DNA from: Vibrio jasicida CAIM 1864 = LMG 25398
GTDB taxonomy: Bacteria; Pseudomonadota; Gammaproteobacteria; Enterobacterales; Vibrionaceae
Reading direction: 5' to 3'
DNA: 64,000 bases
Assembly (NCBI RefSeq): GCF_000400365.1
Contig: NZ_BAOG01000014.1
Span: forward strand, 124,001 to 188,000
Program-made: the position numbers and the translations under genes
Notes under the pieces: model-generated
Told to the model about the DNA's origin: nothing
The model's database searches: none
Seen by the model: only the letters and a program-made list of their open reading frames with translations
Shown here: positions 51,715-60,179 of the stretch, piece after piece
Layout: each line of letters opens with the position of its first letter
How positions within the stretch are numbered: the first letter of the stretch is position 1

Positions 51715-52758
51715 ATGGCTGTATGGCTAGTACTGAAAAAGTGGCTGAGCACCCATCTTTTCAAATTAAGCAACCGAAACCTTCTCGTCATTAGCGGTAG
51801 CTATATTGGTATTTCTTGGCTGTTGCTGGCTCTCGCGGGGGAGCATGCACTTACCGACAGTTTCTCTAACTTCATTTATTACCTGATGGTGACTGCGTCG
51901 ACGGTTGGTTATGGTGATCATTCACCAACGACGGATGCAGGGAAATGGGTCGTGGTTCTGTTTATCATTCCTGGTGGCTTGAGCTTGTTTGCGGCCATTT
52001 TGGGGCGTGTGGCAGGCGGTGCAATCGATTATTGGCGAGCGGGTATTTTAGGTAAACGGAGAGTAAGAGTGGAAAACCATATCGTATTATTGGGGTGGAA
52101 TGGCGCAAGGACCATGCACCTTATTCGTATGTTGCAGCATGAAGAAGCGGGTAAGCGTCCCATTGTGTTATGTAGCCGTTCTGACATAGAGAACCCGCTA
52201 CCGGGTGAGATCGGTTTCATCAAAGTGAACAGTTACACCGATGCACAAGAGATGAAAAACGCCAACATCACAAGCGCCAACTGTATCATTGTTGATAATC
52301 TCACCGATGATATTACCCTCTCGGCCGCCTTGTATTGTGCCTCTGTGAATCCTGATGCACACTTGCTTGCCTACTTTAAAGATGATGCTTTAGGTAGATT
52401 GTTGAGCCAGCATTGCCCTAAAGCGGAGTGTATACCTGCCGTAGGTGCTGAGATGCTGGCGAAAGCAGCCGTGGACCCCGGTTCAAGTGCTCTACACCAA
52501 GAGTTATTAGCTTCTACTCGAGGTATGACGCAATACTCGGTGATTTACCCTGAAGATCAAGCGACAACCAGTGTCGAAAAGGTGTTCAGCTTCATTAAAA
52601 AGCATCATCAGGCCACATTGATCGCCTTCGATCTTGGCAATGGCATTGAGCTAAACCCTGAGCTCGAAGCAGAAGTGCCACCAAATACCAAGCTGTTCTA
52701 CATTGCAGATGAGCGCATTGATAATTTTGCATGGAACGACATGAATAAGGACAAATAA
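51715..52758 (+). CDS. Two-helix potassium channel with RCK/TrkA-N-like domain
   Basis: 347-residue inner-membrane protein. Helix 1 is about 24-42, a pore loop follows with the K+ selectivity filter TVGYGD at 63-68, and helix 2 is about 77-97 (VVVLFIIPGGLSLFAAILGRV). A cytoplasmic Rossmann-type regulatory domain starts at VENHIVLLGWNGARTMHLIRML (about 119) and includes IIVDNLTDDITLSAALYCASVNPDAHLLAYFKD. This is a KcsA-like pore with a TrkA-N domain. GGAA is upstream of the ATG. Its stop overlaps the start of the DUF350 gene by one base, so it opens the four-gene operon 51715-54927. Confidence 0.9.
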   Translation: MAVWLVLKKWLSTHLFKLSNRNLLVISGSYIGISWLLLALAGEHALTDSFSNFIYYLMVTASTVGYGDHSPTTDAGKWVVVLFIIPGGLSLFAAILGRVAGGAIDYWRAGILGKRRVRVENHIVLLGWNGARTMHLIRMLQHEEAGKRPIVLCSRSDIENPLPGEIGFIKVNSYTDAQEMKNANITSANCIIVDNLTDDITLSAALYCASVNPDAHLLAYFKDDALGRLLSQHCPKAECIPAVGAEMLAKAAVDPGSSALHQELLASTRGMTQYSVIYPEDQATTSVEKVFSFIKKHHQATLIAFDLGNGIELNPELEAEVPPNTKLFYIADERIDNFAWNDMNKDK

Positions 52759-53174
52759 TGCACATGATTGCTGACCTGTTGGCAGGTTTTCCCAATTTTC
52801 TTCTCTACTTTTCCGTCTCGATTGTCTTCGTGCTAGCGTTTAAATTCGTCTACGTAAAACTGACGCCATACGATGAATGGCACCTAATCAAAGAAGAAAA
52901 AAACACCGCAGCAGCAGTCGCACTGAGTGGTGCTTTTCTTGGTTACTGCTTAGCCATTGCTGGAGCGGCAACGAACTCAGTCAATATTGTTGATTTTATG
53001 GTGTGGGGCGTTGTTGCCATGTTGGCTCAAATCATTGCTTTTGGCATTGTGCGATTCATTCTATTGCCTAAAGTCTCTGAGCGTATCGAGAACGACGAAG
53101 TACCCGCAGGTATTGTACTCGCGGGAGTCTCTATCTCTGTCGGCGTACTTAACGCAGCTTGCATGACTTACTAG
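52758..53174 (+). CDS. DUF350 inner-membrane protein (YjfL-like)
   Basis: 138 residues with four hydrophobic helices (FLLYFSVSIVFVLAFKFVYV; AVALSGAFLGYCLAIAGAA; FMVWGVVAMLAQIIAFGIVRFIL; GIVLAGVSISVGVLNAACM). This is the DUF350 layout seen in E. coli YjfL; function unknown. It is coupled to the channel gene by TAATG and is followed by the DUF1190 gene after 8 bases. Confidence 0.87.
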   Translation: MHMIADLLAGFPNFLLYFSVSIVFVLAFKFVYVKLTPYDEWHLIKEEKNTAAAVALSGAFLGYCLAIAGAATNSVNIVDFMVWGVVAMLAQIIAFGIVRFILLPKVSERIENDEVPAGIVLAGVSISVGVLNAACMTY

Positions 53175-53182
53175 GAGGGGCG

Positions 53183-53752
53183 ATGAAACGCAGTTCCAAC
53201 GTAAAACGATCTTCGATGGATAAAAGCTTCAAAGTTGGGCGAATCATCCCGTTTGTCGCTTTTGGTGGCATCTTCTTTCTGGCGACTCAAGAGTCAGAAA
53301 CAGAAGGCTATATCTATGTTGATGCGGATGAATGCAAATCAGACGCGCCAGAATTCAGCGAACAATGTGAAATAGCGTACCAAGAAGCGATGGCGAGAGC
53401 AGAAGAAAACGCTCCGCGCTATAACAACGAGTTTGAGTGTGAAGACGATTTCTATGAAGACGATTGTTATTACAGCTCACGTCACCGCTCGTATGTCCCG
53501 TTTGTTGGTGGCTACTTCTTTAGCCGCGCAGTGAGTGGCTTGAGTGGTTACAACAAGAGTTACTACTCAGAGCCGATGTATCGCTACAAGTCGAAGTATT
53601 ACAACGGTGCAGGGCAGTTCTATGGTTCTTATCGTAACCAATCAACTAAAGTCGCAACCAGCAACTTAAATAAACGAGGTGGTGGCACGATAGGGCGCGC
53701 TATGTCCCGAGGTGGCTTTGGTAAAGCAGTCTCTGTTGGTCGAGGCGGTTAA
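53183..53752 (+). CDS. DUF1190 protein (YgiB/YjfM-like)
   Basis: 189 residues. A basic N-terminus (MKRSSNVKRSSMDKSFKVGR) precedes one hydrophobic segment (IIPFVAFGGIFFLATQ, 19-34). The family motif VDADECKSDAPEFSEQCEIAYQEAMARAEENAPRYNNEFECEDDF follows, rich in acidic residues and four Cys. The end is Gly/Arg/Ser-rich (KRGGGTIGRAMSRGGFGKAVSVGRGG). ATG 53183 is preceded by AGGAGGGG, a near-ideal ribosome-binding site, which decides against the start eight codons upstream. The partner ATP-grasp gene follows after 8 bases, as in ygiBC. Confidence 0.87.
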   Translation: MKRSSNVKRSSMDKSFKVGRIIPFVAFGGIFFLATQESETEGYIYVDADECKSDAPEFSEQCEIAYQEAMARAEENAPRYNNEFECEDDFYEDDCYYSSRHRSYVPFVGGYFFSRAVSGLSGYNKSYYSEPMYRYKSKYYNGAGQFYGSYRNQSTKVATSNLNKRGGGTIGRAMSRGGFGKAVSVGRGG

Positions 53753-53760
53753 CAGCATTT

Positions 53761-54927
53761 ATGTTTCGAAGAGAAATACAAGAAAGAGAAAACTGGCGTG
53801 ATTTAGCACGCCAGTTTGGTTTTGGGTTTCACTCTATGTACGACCAACCTTATTGGGATGAGAGTGCGTACTATCAATTCACATTAGAGCAAATCGAACG
53901 AGATATAGAAGCGCCAACGGAGGAGCTTCATCAAATGTGCCTTGAAGTTGTGGATGAGGTGATTAGAAGTGAGCAGTTACTGACCCAATGCGCGATTCCG
54001 GAATCCATGTGGTCTCAGGTTGCTTCTTCTTGGAGAAGTAGAGAGCCGTCGCTTTATTCTCGGTTGGACTTTGCTTACAACGGTTCATCACCCGCAAAGC
54101 TTTTGGAAAACAACGCCGATACCCCCACATCCTTATTTGAAACGGGTTTTTGGCAGTGGGTGTGGTTAGAAGATGTCGTGAACAAAGGGCGTATCCATCA
54201 AAGAGCCGATCAATTCAACATCTTGCAAGATTTCTTGATTGAACGTTTTGCGGAAATCGCCAAATTGCAGCCAGGGCAAACGCTTCATTTCAGTTGTTGT
54301 AAATACACAGAAGAAGACAAAGGCACGGTCCAATATTTAGAAGACTGCGCTCGAGAAGCAGGACTGTCGACCGCGTTCGTCTACGTCGAAGATATTGGCG
54401 TAACGGAAGAAGGGCGTTTCGTCGATGCCGATGGCCGAGCGATTCGGTGGATGTTTAAACTCTATCCATGGGAATTTATGTTTGAAGAGGAATACAACCA
54501 ATATTTGGCAACGGCGAGCGTGAACTGGTTAGAACCGATGTGGAAATCCATTCTGTCTAACAAAGCACTGCTTCCTTTGTTGTGGCAACGCTTTCCAAAC
54601 CATCCTAATTTACTGCCGGCGTATTTTGCCAATGATCCAAAAGCGGACCTTTTGAAAGACTACGTCATCAAACCACTGTTTTCTCGCGAAGGCGCGAATA
54701 TAGAGATTGTGAAGAATGGACAGCGCGTAGTGAAAACCCCTGGTCCCTATGAGTCGGCTCATAACATTGTTCAGCAGTACTACCCGTTACCTAAGTTTGG
54801 TCCTAGTCATACTTTAATTGGCAGTTGGTTAGTAAACGATAAAGCCGCGGGTATCTCTATTCGTGAAGACAGCAGTTTAGTTACCCAAGATATGGCGCGT
54901 TATATTCCCCATGTCATTCTAGATTGA
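53761..54927 (+). CDS. Glutathionylspermidine synthase-like ATP-grasp ligase (YgiC/YjfC)
   Basis: 388-residue cytoplasmic enzyme of the glutathionylspermidine synthase C-terminal family. Visible family elements are ENWRDLARQFGFGFHSMYDQPYWDESAYYQF, SRLDFAYNGSSPAKLLENNADTPTSLFETGFWQWVWLED, the DGRAIRWMFKLYPWEFMFEEEYNQYL segment, and YVIKPLFSREGANIEIV with the ATP-binding lysine. It should form an amide bond between a carboxylate and an amine; E. coli YgiC/YjfC lack glutathionylspermidine synthase activity, so the substrate here is open. Last gene of the operon. Confidence 0.88.
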   Translation: MFRREIQERENWRDLARQFGFGFHSMYDQPYWDESAYYQFTLEQIERDIEAPTEELHQMCLEVVDEVIRSEQLLTQCAIPESMWSQVASSWRSREPSLYSRLDFAYNGSSPAKLLENNADTPTSLFETGFWQWVWLEDVVNKGRIHQRADQFNILQDFLIERFAEIAKLQPGQTLHFSCCKYTEEDKGTVQYLEDCAREAGLSTAFVYVEDIGVTEEGRFVDADGRAIRWMFKLYPWEFMFEEEYNQYLATASVNWLEPMWKSILSNKALLPLLWQRFPNHPNLLPAYFANDPKADLLKDYVIKPLFSREGANIEIVKNGQRVVKTPGPYESAHNIVQQYYPLPKFGPSHTLIGSWLVNDKAAGISIREDSSLVTQDMARYIPHVILD

Positions 54928-54930
54928 TCA

Positions 54931-54959
54931 AAAAAGCTCTCCGACTTGGAGAGCTTTTT
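54931..54959. terminator. Bidirectional terminator after the ligase gene
   Basis: AGCTCTCC/GGAGAGCT stem (54935-54942, 54948-54955) with A run left and T run right. It serves both the ligase operon and the convergent UPF0149 gene. Confidence 0.9.
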
Positions 54960-54989
54960 CATTTAGTGTATTCAATAGAGCAGAGAATC

Positions 54990-55601
54990 TTACTCTTCTT
55001 CTGCCAGCATGACACCACGCTGAGTCAAGCCGCCAAGCATCATTGGCATTGCATTGAAGATTTCTTCAAATTGCTCAAGACCTTCCATGCCTTGTTCTGC
55101 CAGTGTTGCTATTGTTGTTTCTGGATCGTACAGCATCGTCAAAGAAAGTAGAACGCCGCCCAGTAGCGCGCTGTCTTCGCTATCTTCTGGCATTAGGGTT
55201 TCCCAATCATCACGAGTCAACTGCCAGCCCTGAAGGACACCTTCACAGAAATCACGCGTGTTTGCTGACACGATATCTTGATCATCCAACTCACAGCCTT
55301 CTGGCCATTGCCACGCGCCTTCTAGAAGCGCTGGGCGAGTTTGGTTCCACATTTGAACAATCTCATCAATGTACTGTTCTAGTTGCTCGCCGTCTGTGAA
55401 GGGTGCTGTTTCTTCACCGCCCCATAGGAATGGCAGCCACTCTTGAGGGTTCAGCACGTTTGGCGCAGAAGCCATTGCCGTTACGAAGCCTTGAGTTTTC
55501 GCTAGGTTTAGTAGTTTTCCATCAAGTTCTGGAAGAGAAAGGATGTCTTGTAGTTTCAAAATAGAATACCATTTGTTAATGGGCTGGTTGGTTGCGCTCA
55601 T
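54990..55601 (-). CDS. UPF0149 (YecA/YgfB) family protein
   Basis: 203-residue acidic cytoplasmic protein. The stretch KTQGFVTAMASAPNVLNPQEWLPFLWGG, the middle ANTRDFCEGVLQGWQLTRDDWETLMPED, and ALLGGVLLSLTMLYDP match the UPF0149 family, whose members may carry a C-terminal SEC-C zinc motif; here it is absent. Function unknown. ATG 55601 is used; a TTG four codons earlier (55613) is possible. Divergent from the hybrid kinase with only 53 bases between the chosen starts, so their promoters overlap each other's leaders. Confidence 0.83.
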   Translation of the reverse strand: MSATNQPINKWYSILKLQDILSLPELDGKLLNLAKTQGFVTAMASAPNVLNPQEWLPFLWGGEETAPFTDGEQLEQYIDEIVQMWNQTRPALLEGAWQWPEGCELDDQDIVSANTRDFCEGVLQGWQLTRDDWETLMPEDSEDSALLGGVLLSLTMLYDPETTIATLAEQGMEGLEQFEEIFNAMPMMLGGLTQRGVMLAEEE

Positions 55602-55654
55602 ATTACCAATCAATTAGTGATAAATCGATATTAGGGAATGATTCGGCTACATCT

Positions 55655-58075
55655 ATGGAAATTCGCTCGTCACTCAGAAAAAAAAGCATTCTCGCCCTAA
55701 CACTTTATTTGTGCTTCTTCATTGCTACGATTGGCTCTGTTGTGTATCTCGTTGTTGAGCCACCAGTTCGAAGCAAACTCGAACGTAATCTCGATTTGCG
55801 TACGCAGTTGTTGGCGTCTCAAATAGAAGAGCCGCTGACCAGCTCAGTTGGTCTGCTTAATAGTCTGGTAGGGCTAGGGCAAACGCCTGAACAGAGCATC
55901 TCCTTACAAAAGACGATTCCTCAACTCCTTCGTGTGAGTGACGACATCATTGTCAGTGGTGGCCTATGGCCGAAGCCAACCCTAGACGGTGCTCGTTGGC
56001 AATACACAAGCTTATTCTTCAATAAGAATGAAACGGGTGGGTTGGATCAGATCCACTCGTACAATAATCCTGAATCTGGCGGTTACGACAACGAACCTTG
56101 GTATCAATCTGTGGCCAATGCGCCTTCAGGAACCGTCACTTGGTCTGGCGTGTACATCGATACTTTCACCCAGGTTCAAATGATTACGGCGTCTGCACCC
56201 TATTATGAAGATGGGCTATTTGCTGGCGTGGCAACAGTGGATCTCTCTTTAGAAGCTTTATTTCAATTTATTCGAGAGCATACAAATCAATATTCTTTAG
56301 GGGTGGTTATCCGTGACGCTGATTCGCAAGTCGTGATTGAGCACAATTTCCAACTCAGCAAAGACATTTACATCAGCCAATTAGGCTTCGGAGCGTTCAA
56401 TTGGCAGATGGACGTTGTTAACGCAAAGGTAAAAGTTGCCGACCAAGTGTTTGAACAAGTCATGAGTGTAGAGCGAGGTATTATTCCATTCTTATTGCTC
56501 TGTGTGCTGGTCGGATATTACTTGCTAAATCGATACATCGTTGAACCGATAGTGCGAATCGCTCAAAAAGTCGATGATTCTAAGACCGGAGGCATCATCG
56601 ATATTGCTTATGATAGTGAGGATGAAATCGGCCACTTGGTGACTAAGTTTAACGAAAAAACCGTTTATTTAGAGCAAGAGAGGGTGAAGGCTCAGGCGTC
56701 TACCAATGCGAAAACTGCTTTTCTCGCCACACTCTCTCATGAGATCAGAACACCGATGAATGGTGTGCTAGGCACCGCGCAAATCTTGTTAAAGACGCCA
56801 CTTACAGATGAGCAAAGAAAACACCTCAATACCTTGTATGATTCTGGCGATCATATGATGACGTTGCTTAACGAGATCCTCGATTACTCCAAAATAGAGC
56901 AAGGTCATATCGAACTTGATAACACCCCATTTCCTATCGAGTCCATTCTCGGCAGTATTAACAGTGTTTACCACACACTTTGTGCTGAAAAGGGCTTACA
57001 GTTCCGAGTCGTCTCAAATGTTCCACAAGGGCGATGGTACAACAACGATAAAGCACGCCTTCGCCAAGTACTGTTTAACCTTCTTAATAATGCCGTGAAA
57101 TTTACGGATCGCGGTTTTGTTGAAGTTGAGTTGGAAGAACAGATACAGAGCGATCACGCTAAGCTTATTATCACTGTCAAAGACTCTGGAATTGGCATTC
57201 ATCCCGATGCGCAAAAACGAATTTTCCGACCGTTTGAGCAAGCCGAATCTTCAACGATGCGTCGATTTGGTGGAACGGGTTTAGGACTAGCGATTGTTAA
57301 GCAGATCTCTGAACACATGAAAGGTGGCATTAGCGTTCAAAGCCAAGAATGTATTGGCACCAAGTTTGTGGTGGAACTGGAGCTCAATCCGTGTGAAGCG
57401 GGTGTTTCGGAATCGACCAACACACATAAGCTTGATTGCCAAGGTTTACACGCTCTGATCGTCGAAGACAATCGAACCAATACCATCATTATGGAGACCT
57501 TTTTACGAGCCAAAGGCTTTACGTGTGTGTGTGTGGAGAATGGACAGCAAGCGGTCGAGCAGGTCGCCAAGCAAGAGTTCGATTTGGTCTTAATGGACAA
57601 CCATATGCCAGTACTCGATGGGGTAGGGGCAATCGCTGTGATTCGTTCCATGGACTCGCCTGCAAAATCTGTGTTGATCTTCGGTTGTACAGCCGATGTA
57701 TTTAAAGAGACACAAGAGCGGATGCTCGATGTTGGTGCCAACCACATTATTGCTAAACCTGTTGTTGAGTCTGAGTTGGATGATGCCTTGTATCGCCATT
57801 CTTCAATCCTCTACCAATATCAAAATAAGCAGGGAGACGAGCCAGCGAAGCCGCGTAATGTAGAGGCATTGCTTTTGAATTTTTACATGGCGTTAGATGA
57901 TGGTAACTTAGAACAAGCGATGACAACGCTCGCTCATATTTTTGACAGTGTTCAACCGAGCGTCACGCAGGAGTTAAGAGGCGTGATCGAACGTATTGAA
58001 AGTCACTTGATCAACGCATTATCTCCTGAACAAGAAGACATCGATCAGCTCACCATTTTATTGGCAGATCAATAA
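55655..58075 (+). CDS. Hybrid sensor histidine kinase with periplasmic Cache domain
   Basis: 806-residue inner-membrane kinase. Helix 1 at about 10-34, a periplasmic double-Cache-type domain (about 35-270; YDNEPWYQSVANAPSGTVTWSGVYIDTFTQVQMITASAPYYEDG is typical), helix 2 about 272-292, HAMP to about 345, HisKA with H362 in FLATLSHEIRTPMNGVLG, HATPase_c (N box LFNLLNNAVKF; G boxes DSGIGI and GGTGLGLAI), then a receiver domain with D648 in LVLMDNHMPVLDG. The last 70 or so residues are helical but lack an HxxKG Hpt motif. Ligand unknown. ATG 55655 is the likely start; the frame is open 21 codons earlier. No response regulator gene adjoins it. Confidence 0.92.
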   Translation: MEIRSSLRKKSILALTLYLCFFIATIGSVVYLVVEPPVRSKLERNLDLRTQLLASQIEEPLTSSVGLLNSLVGLGQTPEQSISLQKTIPQLLRVSDDIIVSGGLWPKPTLDGARWQYTSLFFNKNETGGLDQIHSYNNPESGGYDNEPWYQSVANAPSGTVTWSGVYIDTFTQVQMITASAPYYEDGLFAGVATVDLSLEALFQFIREHTNQYSLGVVIRDADSQVVIEHNFQLSKDIYISQLGFGAFNWQMDVVNAKVKVADQVFEQVMSVERGIIPFLLLCVLVGYYLLNRYIVEPIVRIAQKVDDSKTGGIIDIAYDSEDEIGHLVTKFNEKTVYLEQERVKAQASTNAKTAFLATLSHEIRTPMNGVLGTAQILLKTPLTDEQRKHLNTLYDSGDHMMTLLNEILDYSKIEQGHIELDNTPFPIESILGSINSVYHTLCAEKGLQFRVVSNVPQGRWYNNDKARLRQVLFNLLNNAVKFTDRGFVEVELEEQIQSDHAKLIITVKDSGIGIHPDAQKRIFRPFEQAESSTMRRFGGTGLGLAIVKQISEHMKGGISVQSQECIGTKFVVELELNPCEAGVSESTNTHKLDCQGLHALIVEDNRTNTIIMETFLRAKGFTCVCVENGQQAVEQVAKQEFDLVLMDNHMPVLDGVGAIAVIRSMDSPAKSVLIFGCTADVFKETQERMLDVGANHIIAKPVVESELDDALYRHSSILYQYQNKQGDEPAKPRNVEALLLNFYMALDDGNLEQAMTTLAHIFDSVQPSVTQELRGVIERIESHLINALSPEQEDIDQLTILLADQ

Positions 58076-58081
58076 CCTCAC

Positions 58082-58300
58082 TCATAAAGAGGAAGCCGCT
58101 TGAACAGAGGTTCGAGTTGCTTCTTCTGTCCTTGTCCATTCATCAAATCTCACAAACTTCGCATTTACTCTGAAAATCCTTCTCCAAGTAGCATAAGCCG
58201 ATCTTTTTGAAATTCGCTTACCAGATATTCGTCTGGTTTTTTGTGTTTTAGCGCGAGCTAAGTCGTTCGTTGGTAAGTAAATTACGTTTTTTAACTTCAT
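58082..58300 (-). CDS. Possible small basic protein, unrecognised
   Basis: 72 codons: MKLKNVIYLPTNDLARAKTQ at the start, then a Lys/Arg-rich stretch (KTRRISGKRISKRSAYATWRR) and an ordinary tail. No family recognised. In favour: AAGGA lies about 7 bases before the ATG, and the gap needs an explanation. Against: many rare codons (AGA, CGA, ATA), and the frame runs across a plus-strand terminator for the kinase gene (58220-58250). It may be real or chance. Confidence 0.3.
   Translation of the reverse strand: MKLKNVIYLPTNDLARAKTQKTRRISGKRISKRSAYATWRRIFRVNAKFVRFDEWTRTEEATRTSVQAASSL
58220..58250 (+). terminator. Terminator downstream of the hybrid kinase
   Basis: ACCAGA/TCTGGT stem (58220-58225, 58232-58237) with loop TATTCG, followed by TTTTTGTGTTTT. 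It is 145 bases past the kinase stop. The rest of 58301-58515 shows no gene; it should contain the alaE promoter. Confidence 0.55.
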
Positions 58301-58515
58301 TTTAGGTCCTTTAGCGGTGCCTTTTATTGGTTTTGGTGAAAGCTGCTACTTTTAACCTTAAAGTTGGTTATTAATTTACAACTGAGATTTTAAAACGGAA
58401 TCATAAACTGAAAATATTGTGCTCTAATAGCGTCATTAACTGCTATGTAGTTTTAAATGCAGTAAATCATTTTATAGATGTCGTTTTTAATAGTGTTTGA
58501 TTTTAGAGGTTGTAA

Positions 58516-58965
58516 ATGAAGTCTCGTGGACCATTTTGTATTCGTAACGCCGCAGCGGATACTTTTGCTATGGTGGTTTTTTGTTTTATCACAGGGATGA
58601 TCATTGAGATTTTGATCTCGGGTATGACGTTCGAGCAGTCTTTGGCATCGCGTACGTTGTCTATTCCGGTCAACATCGCGATTGCATGGCCTTATGGCAT
58701 GTTCCGTGACTGGGTATTGCGCCAAGGCAACAAGCTTTCACCTTCATCTTTCATGAAGAACGTATCTGACTTGATGGCCTACGTGCTATTCCAATCTCCG
58801 GTTTATGCGGGCATTTTGCTTGCGGTAGGCGCTTCTACTGACCAAATTATCACAGCAGTAGCGAGTAACGCAGTTGTGTCTTGTGGTATGGGTGTACTTT
58901 ACGGTTACTTCCTTGACCAATGCCGCCGTTGGTTCCGAGTACCTGGCTACTATCAAGAAGCATAA
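58516..58965 (+). CDS. alaE: L-alanine exporter AlaE
   Basis: 149-residue inner-membrane protein that exports L-alanine and prevents toxic build-up. [60 protein letters not shown] and [23 protein letters not shown] align with E. coli AlaE (YgaW, 149 residues). Four hydrophobic segments and the end motif [18 protein letters not shown] are present. GAGGT lies upstream of the ATG. Single gene; a weak T-run region follows near 59022. Confidence 0.93.
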   Translation: MKSRGPFCIRNAAADTFAMVVFCFITGMIIEILISGMTFEQSLASRTLSIPVNIAIAWPYGMFRDWVLRQGNKLSPSSFMKNVSDLMAYVLFQSPVYAGILLAVGASTDQIITAVASNAVVSCGMGVLYGYFLDQCRRWFRVPGYYQEA

Positions 58966-59040
58966 TTGCCCCTGTTTTATGCAATTTAGCTAGATAGTGA
59001 GCAAACAAACGCAAAAGGGCGCTTTTTTTCGTGTTTAGCC

Positions 59041-59069
59041 TTGACCATCAGGCACATAATCATTAAATT
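59041..59069 (+). promoter_or_regulatory. Promoter of tRNA-Ser
   Basis: -35 TTGACC (59041-59046), 17-bp spacer, -10 TAAATT (59064-59069), then a GC-rich discriminator GCGCCTCG, typical of stringently controlled stable-RNA promoters. Expected start about 35 bases before the tRNA. Confidence 0.65.
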
Positions 59070-59109
59070 AGCGCCTCGTTGGTTAACGATACCAACCAAA
59101 ATTTGATTC

Positions 59110-59197
59110 GGTGAGTTGTCCGAGTGGCTGAAGGAGCACGCCTGGAAAGTGTGTATACGGCAACGTATCGAGAGTTCGAATCTCTCACTCACCGCCA
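59110..59197 (+). tRNA. tRNA-Ser (anticodon GGA)
   Basis: 88 bases including an encoded CCA. Acceptor stem GGTGAGT pairs with ACTCACC, discriminator G, then CCA (59195-59197). The anticodon loop contains CTGGAAA, anticodon GGA, reading UCC and UCU. A long variable arm (type II tRNA) and the T loop GTTCGAATC are visible. Confidence 0.97.
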
Positions 59198-59207
59198 CAT
59201 TCTTGAA

Positions 59208-59234
59208 GAAAGACGTCCTAGGACGTCTTTTTTT
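59208..59234 (+). terminator. tRNA-Ser terminator
   Basis: Perfect 22-bp palindrome AAAGACGTCC-TAGGACGTCTTT (59209-59230) followed by T residues to 59234, starting 12 bases after the tRNA. Confidence 0.9.
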
Positions 59235-59568
59235 GTATCAAATTTTACCTATCAACAAGGTCCATATCTCTCAATAAAATCCACTGCCTGAATCAATGGC
59301 GCGATAAAACACGGTTGATTAAAGTTCTTGCCTCAATTGATCGTATAGTAACAAGGTTTAGAGGAGAGGCATTAATTGTTAATTAATGTGGTCTTTCTCA
59401 TAGCTTGGTTTCGTACCATTGGGTTTAAACAACATAAGCGTTCTCAAAAACTAATAAACAACTATAAAACTGGTAAAGCGTCATAGAGTTAAAGTTTAAG
59501 ATTGCTTACGAGTTTATCTTCTACAATTAAAACTACGTGAACCTTGAGTGTTAAAGTTGAAGGTTATG
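59235..59568. other. AT-rich gap after tRNA-Ser
   Basis: No gene recognised. It begins the AT-rich stretch that continues to about 61.6 kb. It should contain the promoter of the LapG-like gene. No second copy of the tRNA 3' end is seen here. Confidence 0.4.
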
Positions 59569-60114
59569 ATGATTGTCAGGTTTATTTTGGTTTTCTCTAT
59601 ATACTCTACAAACAGCGTTCTTTGCTTTGCGCAAGGCGTTGAAACGCTCATGTATACTCAGTCAACATACCAGAGAATTCAGTATGTTGAAGATGCAGTT
59701 CTCTGGGGAATCAGTGATTATTGGGCGACTCCGGTTGAGACATTAACAAAACAACAAGGGGATTGCGAAGATATCGCTATTGCTAAATACTTTTCGTTGT
59801 TAAACAAGCGTGTCCCTAAAGAAAAACTGAGATTAGTTTACGTGCTAAAAGGTGACTCCGTACATATGGTATTGGAATATTTCGAGGGTGACCTGATATA
59901 TGTTCTTGACAGCAGATATGAGCAGATTTATTTGGCAGATAGGTATTATAAGGGGACACGATTAGCATCATTTAACCATGATTACTTATGGGTAAATGAA
60001 CATGTGTTTAGAATTACTGAAATCACTTTGCATAAATGGTCAGAACTGTTAGATAAAATGGATTTCAGGCATCAAGCCAGATTTAAAGAGTTAGAAACGG
60101 AAGTTTTTAGATAG
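59569..60114 (+). CDS. LapG-like periplasmic transglutaminase-like cysteine protease (BTLCP family)
   Basis: 181 residues with a signal peptide (MIVRFILVFSIYSTNSVLCFAQG). The bacterial transglutaminase-like cysteine protease core has C66 in QGDCED, H99 in DSVHMVLEY and D114 in YVLDSRYE, a complete triad with LapG-like spacing. D65 and E67 flanking the cysteine match the calcium-binding pair of LapG. LapG cleaves large surface adhesins near their N-terminus and is held in check by LapD; no LapD is found here. ATG 59569 is chosen because AAGG precedes it by 5 bases; GTG 59548 and ATG 59566 are alternatives. AT-rich compared with the housekeeping genes. The substrate is unknown. Confidence 0.82.
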   Translation: MIVRFILVFSIYSTNSVLCFAQGVETLMYTQSTYQRIQYVEDAVLWGISDYWATPVETLTKQQGDCEDIAIAKYFSLLNKRVPKEKLRLVYVLKGDSVHMVLEYFEGDLIYVLDSRYEQIYLADRYYKGTRLASFNHDYLWVNEHVFRITEITLHKWSELLDKMDFRHQARFKELETEVFR

Positions 60115-60152
60115 TGGGTTATATCACTATTAAATTGGATTATAAGCTTCCG

Positions 60153-60179
60153 TTTGAGTCACTTAACGGCAGACTCAAA
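60153..60179. repeat. Inverted repeat between convergent genes
   Basis: TTTGAGTC (60153-60160) and GACTCAAA (60172-60179), perfect 8-bp arms around 11 bases, covering the stop of the minus-strand gene at 60175. No T run on either strand, so at best a weak bidirectional terminator. Confidence 0.4.

Noticed and set aside
59174..59197. Possible attachment site at the tRNA-Ser 3' end
   Set aside because: No second copy of the tRNA end and no integrase were found in the window; kept only as a weak finding about composition.
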